Positions 17,679 to 26,323 of a DNA stretch of 64,000 nucleotides are shown here, piece after piece. Position 1 is the first letter of the stretch; every line of letters starts with the position of its first letter. The position numbers and the translations under genes were made by a program. This DNA comes from JASFHF01 sp050123375 (lineage in GTDB: Bacteria > Pseudomonadota > Gammaproteobacteria > UBA12402): the NCBI GenBank assembly GCA_050123375.1, contig JASFHF010000005.1, positions 6,289-70,288 on the forward strand, in the 5' to 3' direction. The notes beneath the pieces were generated by a model that was not told the origin of the DNA, made no database searches, and was given only the letters and a program-made list of their open reading frames with translations.

Positions 17679-18053
17679 TCATCTATCCATTAATATTAAT
17701 TCAATCTTTTGTTGTATCTCGATATCTTTATCAAGATCATTATTTCTTTCTTCATCCCTTTTTAATTGATGTATTGATTCATTATCTGGGATATTTAATA
17801 CACCCTCTAAAGTACTTAATAAAGGCATTAAAGCGTGAATTATTGACGCACTATCATTTACTCGTTCTTGATAAAGAGCTTTCAAAATAAACCTTTTTCC
17901 CTCATTTTTATTGAGTACTTCTAAACATTCTTTCATTTTATAAAAACTTGTCCTATAAAGTTCTTTTGATTCTTTATAAGAATCAAGTAATCTTAAATAT
18001 CCCTTATTATCTATTGTTTTCTCTTCTTTAATTATTCTTTTTGGTGTTTTCAT
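17679..18053 (-). CDS. Helical charged protein of the leftward array
   Basis: 124 residues with the array leader. It is almost entirely helical and has heptad-like spacing (LYRTSFYKMKECLEVLNKNE; IHQLKRDEERNNDLDKDIEI). No family is recognised. Confidence 0.57.
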   Translation of the reverse strand: MKTPKRIIKEEKTIDNKGYLRLLDSYKESKELYRTSFYKMKECLEVLNKNEGKRFILKALYQERVNDSASIIHALMPLLSTLEGVLNIPDNESIHQLKRDEERNNDLDKDIEIQQKIELILMDR

Positions 18054-18136
18054 TTTTATTCTCCTTTTTTTTTAAGTCCAGTGGACTAATAAAAGGTAAT
18101 ACAAATTTGACTCTATATTACCCTAAGCAAAAACTT

Positions 18137-18520
18137 TTAATGATATTTCATTATATATAAACATCTATTCTTTAGATAATTTGTTATGTAATATTCAAGT
18201 TCACAAAACATTAGATCATAATTTACAAAACTTTGTAAAAAATCATATGGAATATATATCCATGACTTAACATATAATTTCTTGCCATTTATAGGATTTT
18301 TATAATCTATTGCATACATTGCCTTTAAATATTTACTATTATTATCATTAGTATCATATTTTATTTGATTAGTCGGTATTACTTGACTATGGTTCAAATT
18401 GCTTTTGTATACTTTATATCCATTAGATATAAAAGAATTTTTGTATCTTCTTATATTATCATCTGAAATATCAAATAACATTATTGTTTTCTTTGTTCTT
18501 AATTTATTTATTGTTTTCAT
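18137..18520 (-). CDS. Unrecognised protein of the leftward array
   Basis: 127 residues with the array leader. It is beta/alpha mixed, with a basic N-terminus (MKTINKLRTKKTIMLFDISD) and a Tyr-rich C-terminus. No family is recognised. Confidence 0.57.
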   Translation of the reverse strand: MKTINKLRTKKTIMLFDISDDNIRRYKNSFISNGYKVYKSNLNHSQVIPTNQIKYDTNDNNSKYLKAMYAIDYKNPINGKKLYVKSWIYIPYDFLQSFVNYDLMFCELEYYITNYLKNRCLYIMKYH

Positions 18521-18583
18521 TTTTATTCTCCTTTATTTTAAGTCCAATGGACTAGTAAAAAGCAATCACGCTTTGACACGTGA

Positions 18584-18766
18584 TTACTTAAATATATATA
18601 CCGGAAAACCTATCAATCTTAATGCTTCTTTAGTGGTCTTTTGATATCTGGGGTATATCTCTATACCGTCAATCGATTGATTAAAATAATAATTACCCGA
18701 TTTATATTTTTTTATGATGTAACTCTTATCGGGGTTATACTTATCAACTAAATATAATTTACTCAT
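18584..18766 (-). CDS. Small basic protein of the leftward array
   Basis: 60 residues; the leader is AGGAGGTTATTAG and not the repeated array leader, so it is probably coupled to the gene upstream, 11 bases away. Its text KSYIIKKYKSGNYYFNQSID suggests a small beta structure. Confidence 0.55.
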   Translation of the reverse strand: MSKLYLVDKYNPDKSYIIKKYKSGNYYFNQSIDGIEIYPRYQKTTKEALRLIGFPVYIFK

Positions 18767-18777
18767 CTAATAACCTC

Positions 18778-19002
18778 CTATACTTTTATTATGACTGGCT
18801 TTTTACCAGTTAAATTAGTTGTATGCTCTATTGATTCTAATAAAGATGTATAATACATAGATTCATTAAAACTCAAGTATTTGTTATTTTTACCGTAAAT
18901 TACCTTTATTGTATTTCTGCCAAATACCATCAATACAGGTATTTTAAAAACTCTATATCTTAATATCATCGCTTTTTGTATCATTCTTTTAATTTTAATC
19001 AT
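18778..19002 (-). CDS. First gene of the leftward array, small basic protein
   Basis: 74 residues with leader AAAGGAGAATAAAAAAC. The start is basic (MIKIKRMIQKAMILRYRVFK), followed by strands. It is the promoter-proximal gene after a structured leader of about 450 nt. No family is recognised. Confidence 0.55.
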   Translation of the reverse strand: MIKIKRMIQKAMILRYRVFKIPVLMVFGRNTIKVIYGKNNKYLSFNESMYYTSLLESIEHTTNLTGKKPVIIKV

Positions 19003-19456
19003 GTTTTTTATTCTCCTTTAATTTTTATAGATTATTATTATTTAATAGGTATAAAGGAATTGAACCTTTATTAAAGCACCAGCTACCACGATTTTTTTAC
19101 ATTCTTATGTCTGCTAGGGACTATCAAAAACCAAATTAACCCGTTAATCCCTCATTATTATGTATTTTAGGAGAAAAATAAAAATTTACTACTACTAAAT
19201 AAGTTTGATAGACATTGCCTGAGTTGGCCGAGAATTTGCCTTGTCATCCATATGATATGAATGACTAGAGTTTATTTAGTACTTGCTAGTTGTGTATCCA
19301 CGATATATTGCTATGTATTCACCAGATGATCATCTGTCTTGTGGTTCACGCCCATTAGTCGTGGCCTACAAGTAAAGAGTATATTTTTTGTGACCGATAT
19401 TTACTTTTCAATGTACTGAATGCTTTGCGTCAATGTATTGCCCCTTGACAATTATT
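19003..19456 (-). ncRNA. Structured leader RNA of the leftward array
   Basis: No reading frame of note. Read on the minus strand from the promoter at 19457-19485, the leader can form many nested helices: AAGTAAA/TTTACTT, TACTTG/CAAGTA enclosing CCACGA/TCGTGG, the hairpin palindrome CAGATGATCATCTG, TACTAAATAA/TTATTTAGTA enclosing a hairpin around CATATGATATG, AGGGA/TCCCT enclosing ATTAA-CGGG-TTAAT, and AAAGG/CCTTT with a T-arm-like loop TTCAATT. Such a density of long-range pairing is more than an ordinary 5' UTR needs. It could be a regulatory leader or a stable processed RNA. Confidence 0.55.
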
Positions 19457-19485
19457 ATTATATTACACTAATTACACAATGTCAA
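19457..19485 (-). promoter_or_regulatory. Consensus promoter of the leftward array
   Basis: On the minus strand: -35 TTGACA (19485-19480), 17-nt spacer, -10 TATAAT (19462-19457). The spacer holds two GTGTAAT copies nine bases apart. About 53 bases including this promoter are repeated, inverted, at 20430-20481. Confidence 0.88.
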
Positions 19486-19489
19486 TACT

Positions 19490-20452
19490 TTTTTTGAAAA
19501 AATGTAAAAAATTTTATATCGCCGTTGTAATCTTTATTTTGAGGTTTTTTTATTTTTTTTTTTTCAAATTTTTTTTATTTTTTTTTATTTTTTTATATAT
19601 AATGAAGAATAAAAAAAATAAAACTGATAAGCCATGATACAAGCGACTTTAAACAGTTTTTTTTTCTTAATTGACTATTTTTCAAATATATAAAAAGCGT
19701 GTAAAACACGCTTTTTACACTCTTTTTACACTCTTTTTTAAAATCTTGAAACCTATGATATCAGAAGCTTAGGATACCTTTTTACACGCTTTACACTCTT
19801 TTTTTTCCATATAGAAAAATAAAAAAAAAAATAAAAATAAATAATAATAATAATAAGAAGAGAGAGAGGTAATGAGGAAGTATTATTTTATTATTATTTT
19901 TATTTAAATACTGGGTAGTATGATATGAAAGAAAAAGCGTGTAAAGCGTGTAAAAAGGTATTCTAAGCTCCTGATATCATAGGTTTCAAGATTTTAAAAA
20001 AGAGTGTAAAAAGAGTGTAAAAAGCGTGTTTTACACGCTTTTTTTTTATTAAAAAAAGTAACCAATTAAAAGAAAAAACTGTTTAAAGTCTCTAGTATCA
20101 TGGCTTATCAGTTTTATTTTTTTTTATTCTTCATTATATAAAAAAAATAAAAAAAAATAAAAAAAAAATTTAAGTTTTTAATGTATTTAGAAAATTTTTT
20201 ATGCGATTACGGTTTTACGTTTGTCAAGGGATACAAGAGATTTTTTAGCAATCTTAGGAAATTTTTGATGCAATCGCAACGTTGCTTTATACAGTATTAA
20301 TGACATTTTATGAAAACACATTTTTTATTTGCTACATTGGTTAAAAAAGGCCGAAAATCGATCGAAAATTTCTAGAATGTTTCTTAGCTTCCTTTGTTTT
20401 CCAGGTATCCCAAGGAAGCTAAGAAATTTTTTTACATTTTTTCAAAAAAGTA
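19490..20452. other. Origin-like locus 1: long inverted repeat with GTGTAAA iterons
   Basis: Two arms (about 19594-19800 and 19930-20139) are near-perfect reverse complements; each contains AAACTGATAAGCCATGATAC-like, CTATGATATCAG-like and several GTGTAAA iterons, spaced 9-11 bases, in flanks such as AGAGTGTAAAAAG and AGCGTGTAAA. The core (19801-19929) is asymmetric: A-rich tract, ATAATAATAA, purine run AAGAGAGAGAG, T-rich tract and CTGGGTAGTATGATATGAAA. Outside the arms lie poly-A/T tracts. There is no gene. Iterons plus an AT-rich unwinding region are typical of replication origins. The same iterons and core recur at 50900-51240. Confidence 0.6.
20381..20433 (+). terminator. Rho-independent terminator between origin locus and right promoter
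   Basis: Stem TTCTTAGCTTCCTT (20381-20394) with its exact complement at 20412-20425, loop 17 bases, then a T-run. No protein gene lies upstream on this strand, so it ends an RNA that crosses or starts in the origin locus, or it insulates the promoter at 20453. Confidence 0.75.
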
Positions 20453-20481
20453 TTGACATTGTGTAATTAGTGTAATATACT
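20453..20481 (+). promoter_or_regulatory. Rightward promoter mirroring the leftward one
   Basis: -35 TTGACA (20453-20458), 17-nt spacer, -10 TATACT (20476-20481). Spacer with GTGTAAT twice. Upstream flank and spacer are the same as for the promoter at 19457-19485, in inverted orientation. It drives the 20526 gene, 45 bases downstream. Confidence 0.85.
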
Positions 20482-20525
20482 GATAGAGTAGTAAAAATAA
20501 TTCAAATTAAAGGAGATTAAAAAAT

Positions 20526-20885
20526 ATGAAAAAATTAGTAATAACAAGTATTGTAATGGTAGTATTGGTATTAGGGGTAGTAGTAAGTTCTATATATACG
20601 GACTTACGATTTGATATAGGTGTACTAGTAGATTCAGATACAGTATACAGGAATATTAATGATGACAAGGATATTAACGATAATATAGATCAATATATGT
20701 ATAAGACAGTAGTGGAAGGTATACCTATAATAATACCTTGTAATGACAGGTATACTGTAGTACGTCTCAGCAAGACAAAAGAATACATAGAAGTATATAG
20801 ATTCAGCGATATTATAAGTATATTACTAATAGCAATAATAGTAATATATATGATAAGATTTTTAATTCGATCGAAATTGAAATAG
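20526..20885 (+). CDS. Two-span membrane protein
   Basis: 119 residues. A signal-anchor-like helix covers about residues 4-24 (VITSIVMVVLVLGVVVSSIY) and a second helix about 94-112 (IISILLIAIIVIYMIRFLI). The ~65 residues between are polar and would lie outside the membrane. It is the first gene after the rightward promoter beside the origin locus, so it is probably expressed early. AAAGGAGATTAAAAAAT precedes ATG. The function is unknown. Confidence 0.65.
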   Translation: MKKLVITSIVMVVLVLGVVVSSIYTDLRFDIGVLVDSDTVYRNINDDKDINDNIDQYMYKTVVEGIPIIIPCNDRYTVVRLSKTKEYIEVYRFSDIISILLIAIIVIYMIRFLIRSKLK

Positions 20886-21146
20886 AATTGAAATATAATT
20901 GTAACATTTGAATTCTTGGGAAATTTTGGAATTTGTAAAAAATGGAATAAAATGTTACAATTGTATGTTTGGAAAATTTTGGAATCGTAAAAATTCTAGA
21001 ATTTTCCAAAAGCCTGGGTAGATATCCCTGCAAAAAATATGTACACCAAAATTTAAAATATTAGCTTCCAAAATTTCCTAAGTATTCAAATGTTATCCAA
21101 GTATCAAGCAACAAAAAAAATATAAGTATTAAGGGGGGTATAATTA
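20886..21146. other. Non-coding stretch with two inverted repeats
   Basis: AATTGTAACATTT (about 20897-20909) is complementary to AAATGTTACAATT (about 20950-20962), and TTTGGAAAATT (about 20968-20978) to AATTTTCCAAA (about 21000-21010). Together they form two successive hairpins sharing a GGAAATTTTGGAAT-like repeat. No gene is seen. It may be a 3' UTR structure or an attenuator before the 21147 gene. Confidence 0.5.
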
Positions 21147-21350
21147 TTGATTATATTGTTAATATGTATTATATTAGGTCAAACAAGTATCATAGGATTT
21201 CTATCATATAAGTTGATAGAGGTTAAGAAGTTATTAGAAAATGAAAGAATATTGAATGATTTAAAAGTATTAGAAGGTGATAGAAGCAGAAATTTCACAA
21301 ATTTTTATGATTATAGTAATACATTTGAAAATAAGTCGGAACAAGAATAA
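21147..21350 (+). CDS. Small single-span membrane protein
   Basis: 67 residues from a TTG start with AAGGGGGG eight bases before it. The hydrophobic N-terminal helix (IILLICIILGQTSIIGFLSY) is followed by a charged, coiled-coil-like tail. This topology resembles small phage membrane proteins of unknown role. It is followed at once by a terminator. Confidence 0.6.
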   Translation: MIILLICIILGQTSIIGFLSYKLIEVKKLLENERILNDLKVLEGDRSRNFTNFYDYSNTFENKSEQE

Positions 21351-21740
21351 AATAAAAGAATAACCTTTTTTGACCTGGGTTATTCTTTTTATGATTGTTA
21401 AAATTAACTCGTAAGTAGATTAAATAATTATTTATAATATTATCTCAATTGTTTAATAATGTAAATACCATAATATATAATAAACTAATCAAATGCAATT
21501 CATATATTATCTATTTTCACTAAAATAAGTAATGAATTAATATATTTAACACCTGAATTGAATAAAAATGTTATAGATTTACAGAAAATATAAGAAATTA
21601 TACATAAAGTTTCATATATTTTATAAAAAGACCTGTATTTTAATAAAATACAGGTCTTTTTTTTGTATTTTACGTAACATAGGGCATTAATATAAGATAT
21701 AATGAAATAAAACAATAAAAACTCTAAAGGAGGTAATTTT
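21351..21740. other. Intergenic region with two terminators, before the late genes
   Basis: A terminator lies at 21354-21390 (stem AAAAGAATAACC with GGTTATTCTTTT, T-run) and a second at 21625-21664 (AAAAAGACCTGTATTTTA arm and complement, T8). Between them (21393-21620) no gene is seen. TATAAT at 21698-21703 could be a -10 element for the late genes, but no matching -35 is found, so late transcription may need a phage factor. Confidence 0.65.
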
Positions 21741-22469
21741 ATGTCAAACGTATTCTCAGATAAATTTGATGATAATTTTACAAATTTTATAAAAAATTCA
21801 GGATATTATAAATCTTACCTTCACACAAGGAGTTGTAGGATTTGTAAATTACCTAAGAAAATACGAGAAAAAATAGACACAATGATATTAGAGGATTCAG
21901 ATCATTTAAAAGTTCAATTATATCTAACTGAACAATTTCCAAAAATATTTAAATCTACTAATCATTTAAAAGATTTAATAGATTCACATAAAAAATATTT
22001 ACCATACATGTTAGAAGATACAGCAATCAAAACAATTTTTAAGAGAGCAAGGTATATTGTAGAAAATAAAAATATAGAAGATTTAACAGCTAAAGAAAAA
22101 GCTAAAATGATTAGTGAAATAGAAGCAGAACTTATAAAAGAGTATTCAGATATGGAGAATGAAAGAGTATCATTGGTTAATGTAATGTTTAAAGAAACAA
22201 TGCCACTTATATTAACTAGATTACATGCTTCAATTGTAGAAGGTACAGCAAAAGAAATTAAGACACTTACAGAAGCAAGTAACATGGTATTTAAAATGTC
22301 AACTGCTATGGCAGCGTCTAATTTATCAACAAAATCAATTGATGAAGAGTCAATTAAACCAGAGCAAGTCGATTTCTCAAAATTAGATGAAGAACCAGGA
22401 GAAACTTTAAAATCAAATGTATTATCATTAACTGAAAGAATTAATAAGGCGACTAAAGGGGTAATATAA
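21741..22469 (+). CDS. Putative small terminase subunit
   Basis: 242 residues, with AAAGGAGG before ATG. It lies directly before the large terminase gene with no gap. An N-terminal segment RSCRICKLPKKIREKIDTM combines a CxxC with a basic helix, followed by long helices suited to oligomerisation (ISEIEAELIKEYSDMENERV). Position and helical character suggest TerS, which recognises the phage DNA for packaging; sequence alone is not decisive. Confidence 0.6.
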   Translation: MSNVFSDKFDDNFTNFIKNSGYYKSYLHTRSCRICKLPKKIREKIDTMILEDSDHLKVQLYLTEQFPKIFKSTNHLKDLIDSHKKYLPYMLEDTAIKTIFKRARYIVENKNIEDLTAKEKAKMISEIEAELIKEYSDMENERVSLVNVMFKETMPLILTRLHASIVEGTAKEIKTLTEASNMVFKMSTAMAASNLSTKSIDEESIKPEQVDFSKLDEEPGETLKSNVLSLTERINKATKGVI

Positions 22470-24008
22470 ATGATACAGCCTGTAAATATAAAAGTTCCTG
22501 AATATCCATTTCCTACTGATTATATTGATAGATGGGAAAAAGAAACAATAGCAGTAAGAGATTGTTTTTGGAAGGCAACTTTACAGGAAAGACGTAAGTT
22601 TGCTAAATTAAATCCTTGTATTTTTGGGGAACAGTATATAAAGCCATATATAAGAAGATGGAATACAGAAACAGCAAAGCATCAATATTATATGATGTTT
22701 GAAGCATTACGACATGAATCTATAGTAATTCATATTCCTGTTGAACATGCTAAAAGTACATGGTTTAGTTTAGTATTGCCTTTATGGTTCTTAATTAATG
22801 ATAGAAATACTCATGGTGCTATTCTTTCTAATACATCTACACAGGCTAGTGGTTTTTTATCGGCTATAAAATGGCATATAGAGGAGAATGATAGGTTGAA
22901 TAATGATTTTCCAGAATTAATGCCAGATTATGATAGAAAATGGACAGAAAAAGAGATAATGGTTGTGAGAGATAAAACAATGCAAGGTCGTGACCCTTCA
23001 ATAATTGCAAGGGGAACAGGGAATGCAGTACTTGGAACTAGGCTTGAATGGGTAATAGCTGATGATGTATGTGATTTAGATAATACAGCTAATGAAGTTC
23101 AAAGACAAAAAACGCTTAGTTGGTGGAATGAGATAATTGACTCAAGGGTAGTTGAACATGGTCGTAAGATTGTAATAGGTACGCTTCAACATAATAATGA
23201 TTTGTTATGTACGTTATCTAGTAATAAGTATTATAAGTATATTTGTCTGAAGGCATTATCCGATAATAAAATCCCACTGTGGGATAAATATTGGTCTGTA
23301 TCAAGATTGAAAAAGAAAAAAGAAACTATAGGCTCTTTAGCTTTTTCAAAAGTTATGCAGAATGATAGGATGACTAGTTCAAACAAATCATTAAAATCGG
23401 AGTGGCTACAATTTTATGGTGTAGGTGAGAAATATAATTTTAATATAACGAATGATGATGTTGATATTTACATTGCAATTGACCCTGCAATTGCAGATGA
23501 TAAAACTACAGCAGAAAAACGAAGACTTAATAAATTTGCACTTGTTGTTGTAGGACTCGATAAAGTTACTAAGCATATGTTTTTATGGGATTACGATACA
23601 GGTTACTATACTTTTCCAGAGCAAATTAAGTTAATTGATAAATATTATAAGAAGTATTCAAATATAAATATAGTTAAGAAGGTTGGTATAGAACAGGTAG
23701 CATATCAAAAAGCATTGAAACAACAGGCATTCTTGTTAAAGTCTATGCCGCCAGTAGTAGGTATTAATACAGGTACTCAATCAAAATCTACTAAAATAGA
23801 GAGTTTTGGTGTATATTGTGAAACAAAGAGATTTTTCATAAAAAAAACACACAATGATTTTATAGATGAATTTATAGAATTTGAACCAGGTGGAAATTCT
23901 CCAAATATACTAGATGCTTGTACTGTTGTAGTAGCTATGATAAAAGGAGTATCTACAGTATCAGATATTAGGATATATCAGAAGAAAAAATTTAATTATA
24001 ATTGGTAA
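22470..24008 (+). CDS. Terminase large subunit
   Basis: 512 residues. The ATPase domain has a deviant P-loop VEHAKST at residues 91-97, preceded by SIVIHIP; the Walker B region is WVIADDVCDLD (about 194-204). The C-terminal nuclease domain begins DIYIAIDPAIADDKT, with the first metal-binding Asp at about 338, and contains GIEQVAYQ and LDACTVVVAM further on. It powers genome packaging into the prohead and cuts the DNA. The gene abuts the TerS candidate, and portal follows. Confidence 0.9.
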   Translation: MIQPVNIKVPEYPFPTDYIDRWEKETIAVRDCFWKATLQERRKFAKLNPCIFGEQYIKPYIRRWNTETAKHQYYMMFEALRHESIVIHIPVEHAKSTWFSLVLPLWFLINDRNTHGAILSNTSTQASGFLSAIKWHIEENDRLNNDFPELMPDYDRKWTEKEIMVVRDKTMQGRDPSIIARGTGNAVLGTRLEWVIADDVCDLDNTANEVQRQKTLSWWNEIIDSRVVEHGRKIVIGTLQHNNDLLCTLSSNKYYKYICLKALSDNKIPLWDKYWSVSRLKKKKETIGSLAFSKVMQNDRMTSSNKSLKSEWLQFYGVGEKYNFNITNDDVDIYIAIDPAIADDKTTAEKRRLNKFALVVVGLDKVTKHMFLWDYDTGYYTFPEQIKLIDKYYKKYSNINIVKKVGIEQVAYQKALKQQAFLLKSMPPVVGINTGTQSKSTKIESFGVYCETKRFFIKKTHNDFIDEFIEFEPGGNSPNILDACTVVVAMIKGVSTVSDIRIYQKKKFNYNW

Positions 24009-24024
24009 AAGGAGAGATTTATTA

Positions 24025-24525
24025 ATGAATGATGAAAGATTTAGAGAAATTGAAAAAATTTTAGAATTTGGGAAAATGGTTCTTGACATAGAGAAAATAA
24101 TAATGTCAACAAAATACATGAAACAACATCAAAAAGTAATAAGTGTAATGAAGACTATTAAAAATGAATTAGTAAATGAAATATCAAATTATTATAAAGA
24201 ACCTACATATTCAGTAGATAATTCTACAATCACATTAGAATCTTTAAAAGAAAAGGTTATATCAGAACCAATTTTAGAACCAACACCAGAATCAGATGTA
24301 AAATATACAACTGAGGAAGTTTCAAGTGTTGAAGAACCTGTTAATGTTAATAAATATAAATCAAATATAAATAGTAAAATTAAAGAATCATTAGCTCATG
24401 ACGATAAAGTAGAAGATATACAATTTTCTGAGGAAGCTAAGATTAAAAATGAAGATAGTACATTAGTAGAAGTTACTAAAGAAAAAAGAAAGAAACCAAA
24501 TGTTTATTCAAAAAAGAAAAAATAA
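24025..24525 (+). CDS. Unrecognised protein between terminase and portal
   Basis: 166 residues, with AAAGGAGAGATTTATTA before ATG. Helical N-terminus (EIEKILEFGKMVLDIEKIIM), then a low-complexity acidic middle, then a lysine-rich tail KEKRKKPNVYSKKKK. Its location suggests a packaging or portal accessory, but no family is recognised. Confidence 0.55.
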   Translation: MNDERFREIEKILEFGKMVLDIEKIIMSTKYMKQHQKVISVMKTIKNELVNEISNYYKEPTYSVDNSTITLESLKEKVISEPILEPTPESDVKYTTEEVSSVEEPVNVNKYKSNINSKIKESLAHDDKVEDIQFSEEAKIKNEDSTLVEVTKEKRKKPNVYSKKKK

Positions 24526-24565
24526 CTTAATAGAATTTTAGATCCTATAGAAAGGAGGGAGGATT

Positions 24566-26323
24566 ATGGCCAAAATTTATGATGCAAATGGTAAAATTAT
24601 TTCAATAACTAGAAAACCATCTAAAACGGAATTAGGTGGCACCGGTAGAACATCATCTATATATAAACAAATACAATTGAGTACTGATGAATATTTAGCG
24701 GCTTTAAAATATCCTAATGATATTTCTATTTATGAAAAAATGGGAAGGTCAGATGCTCAAGTTAAAGCAATATTATTAATGCTTTCATTACCTATTCGCT
24801 CAACTCAATGGTTTATTAGACCAAAAGATGAATCAAGTAAATCTAAAAAGATAGCATCTTTTGTTGAAGAATGTTTATTTGGAGAATATGGTATAGGTCT
24901 TCAATTAGGATTTGATGATTTTATTAGAAATGTAACAACTATGTTTCAATTTGGACATAGTATTTTTGAGAAAGTATTTGAGGTAAAAAAAAGTAAATTA
25001 AAGTGGAAAAAATTTGCTGTTAGACCTCAATCTACAATATACGATATATATTATGACCAGGTTGGGGATTTACAATCAATTGACCAATACATGATTCATA
25101 ATAATTGGGAAACTGTAAATATACCTATACAAAAATTATTGTTTTTTACACACGATATGCAACAAGGTAATGTAAGAGGTATATCAGTTCTTAGGGCAGC
25201 TTATAAACATTGGAAGATAAAAGATTATTTATATAAGATTGTAAATATAGGAATTGAAAGAAATTTTGTAGGTACACCAGTACTTACATTACCTGAGAAT
25301 TATACACAAGAAGACAAGGAATTGGCCGATGAAATTGTAACAACATTAAGAAGTTCAGAATATGGCGGAGTCAGATTACCTTATGGATTTATATTAGAAA
25401 TGTTCGAAGGAAAAAGAACATTAGCAGATGTACAGCCATATATAGATCACCAAGATTTAGCAATAGCCAAAAGTATAGTTGCACAATTCATGAATTTAGG
25501 TTCAGGAAATTCAACTAGTGGCTCTTTTGCATTATCCAGCGATCAATCGGAAATGTTCTTGATGATGTTGGATTCTGCAGCAAAAAATATATGTAATATA
25601 ATAAATTGTCATGCTATACCTGAATTAGTAGGGTATAATTTTGCATCTGATTTATATCCAATACTTTCATTTAAATCTATGAATAGTACTAAACTTATAA
25701 ATGCTCTTAAAACTTTAGTTGATGGTAAACTTGTATTACCTGATGATGATTTAGAAGTTTACATAAGGGATATGTTAGATTTACCAGAACAAAATCCTGC
25801 ACAGTCTAGGGAAGAAGCAATTGAGCAATTTAAACAAAATAAATTAAGTATTCAACAGGGTGATAATAAGATTCCAGAAACTAATAAGTCTAAGACACCT
25901 ATTGATAATACAAGTAAGCAAAATCAATATAAAGATAAAATAAAAAATGATAAGATAAATAAAAAAATGAAAGAGAATTCAAGTAATATTAAATTTTCTG
26001 AAATTTCTATGGAAGCATTAACATGTCTTAAAGATTTAATTAAAAAACAATTGATTAAATTGAATGAGAAAGCACAAGGAATGGACATTAATAATTTGTC
26101 GAGTATAAAAGTTCAATACAAAGGTGAATTGTCTAAACTTATAAATGATTTATTGAAAAATGAATTAAATTTAAAAGAATCAGATATTAAGTTTACGGCA
26201 AAATCTAACATTATTTCAAATACTATATCAGAAAAAGTAAAATCTATGTTTTTTAATGAATATATCAATAATACTCATTTAGATATAGATATAATTACAC
26301 AAGATATCATAGACGAATTATAA
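24566..26323 (+). CDS. Portal protein (DUF935 / Mu gp29-like)
   Basis: 585 residues. The N-terminal region (DAQVKAILLMLSLPIRSTQW, then FIRPKDES) and central segments (FGHSIFEKVFEVKK; RGISVLRAAYKHWKIKDYLY; SSEYGGVRLPYGFILEMFEG) fit the DUF935 portal family named after Mu gp29. Portals form the dodecameric channel at one head vertex. The C-terminal ~160 residues are polar and lysine-rich and exceed the family core. GGAGGGAGG precedes the ATG. Confidence 0.87.
   Translation: MAKIYDANGKIISITRKPSKTELGGTGRTSSIYKQIQLSTDEYLAALKYPNDISIYEKMGRSDAQVKAILLMLSLPIRSTQWFIRPKDESSKSKKIASFVEECLFGEYGIGLQLGFDDFIRNVTTMFQFGHSIFEKVFEVKKSKLKWKKFAVRPQSTIYDIYYDQVGDLQSIDQYMIHNNWETVNIPIQKLLFFTHDMQQGNVRGISVLRAAYKHWKIKDYLYKIVNIGIERNFVGTPVLTLPENYTQEDKELADEIVTTLRSSEYGGVRLPYGFILEMFEGKRTLADVQPYIDHQDLAIAKSIVAQFMNLGSGNSTSGSFALSSDQSEMFLMMLDSAAKNICNIINCHAIPELVGYNFASDLYPILSFKSMNSTKLINALKTLVDGKLVLPDDDLEVYIRDMLDLPEQNPAQSREEAIEQFKQNKLSIQQGDNKIPETNKSKTPIDNTSKQNQYKDKIKNDKINKKMKENSSNIKFSEISMEALTCLKDLIKKQLIKLNEKAQGMDINNLSSIKVQYKGELSKLINDLLKNELNLKESDIKFTAKSNIISNTISEKVKSMFFNEYINNTHLDIDIITQDIIDEL

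Larger units (their letters stand above)
15758..18553. repeat. Four copies of a short palindrome upstream of array genes
   Basis: AAGTCCAGTGGACT at 15758-15771, 17064-17077 and 18074-18087, and AAGTCCAATGGACT at 18540-18553; a degenerate copy AAAGTCACTAGGACT lies near 16718-16732. Each lies directly before the ribosome binding site AAAAGGAGAATAAAA of an array gene on the minus strand, after the intergenic hairpin. The fixed order (stop, hairpin, palindrome, leader, ATG) marks a repeated cassette junction. Confidence 0.75.
11430..18592 (-). repeat. Family of intergenic hairpins between leftward genes
   Basis: After most stop codons of the array there is a hairpin. Three share the same sequence, with stem AATCACG/CGTGATT, at about 15782-15811, 16742-16773 and 18558-18590; the mRNA-sense loop is TGTCAAAG. 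A second group (about 14508-14536, 14970-15000, 17089-17120, 17621-17651) has stem GATATTCA-like arms and loop AAGTCATT. Others at 11436-11462, 12127-12165, 12171-12198, 13625-13649, 15281-15302, 16180-16211 and 18096-18122 differ in stem but several keep GTCA or GTTA in the loop. They lack clear U-tracts, so RNA processing or protein binding is more likely than termination. Confidence 0.65.

Noticed and set aside
19040..19120. tRNA on the minus strand in the leader
   Set aside because: AAAGG-TTCAATT-CCTTT is T-arm-like, but no matching acceptor, D-arm or anticodon arm was found in normal or permuted order.
19799..20481. TGATATCA as a special signal
   Set aside because: The 8-mer occurs in both origin arms, in both pseudoknot elements and in the holin leader hairpin, but a few copies are expected by chance in sequence this AT-rich.
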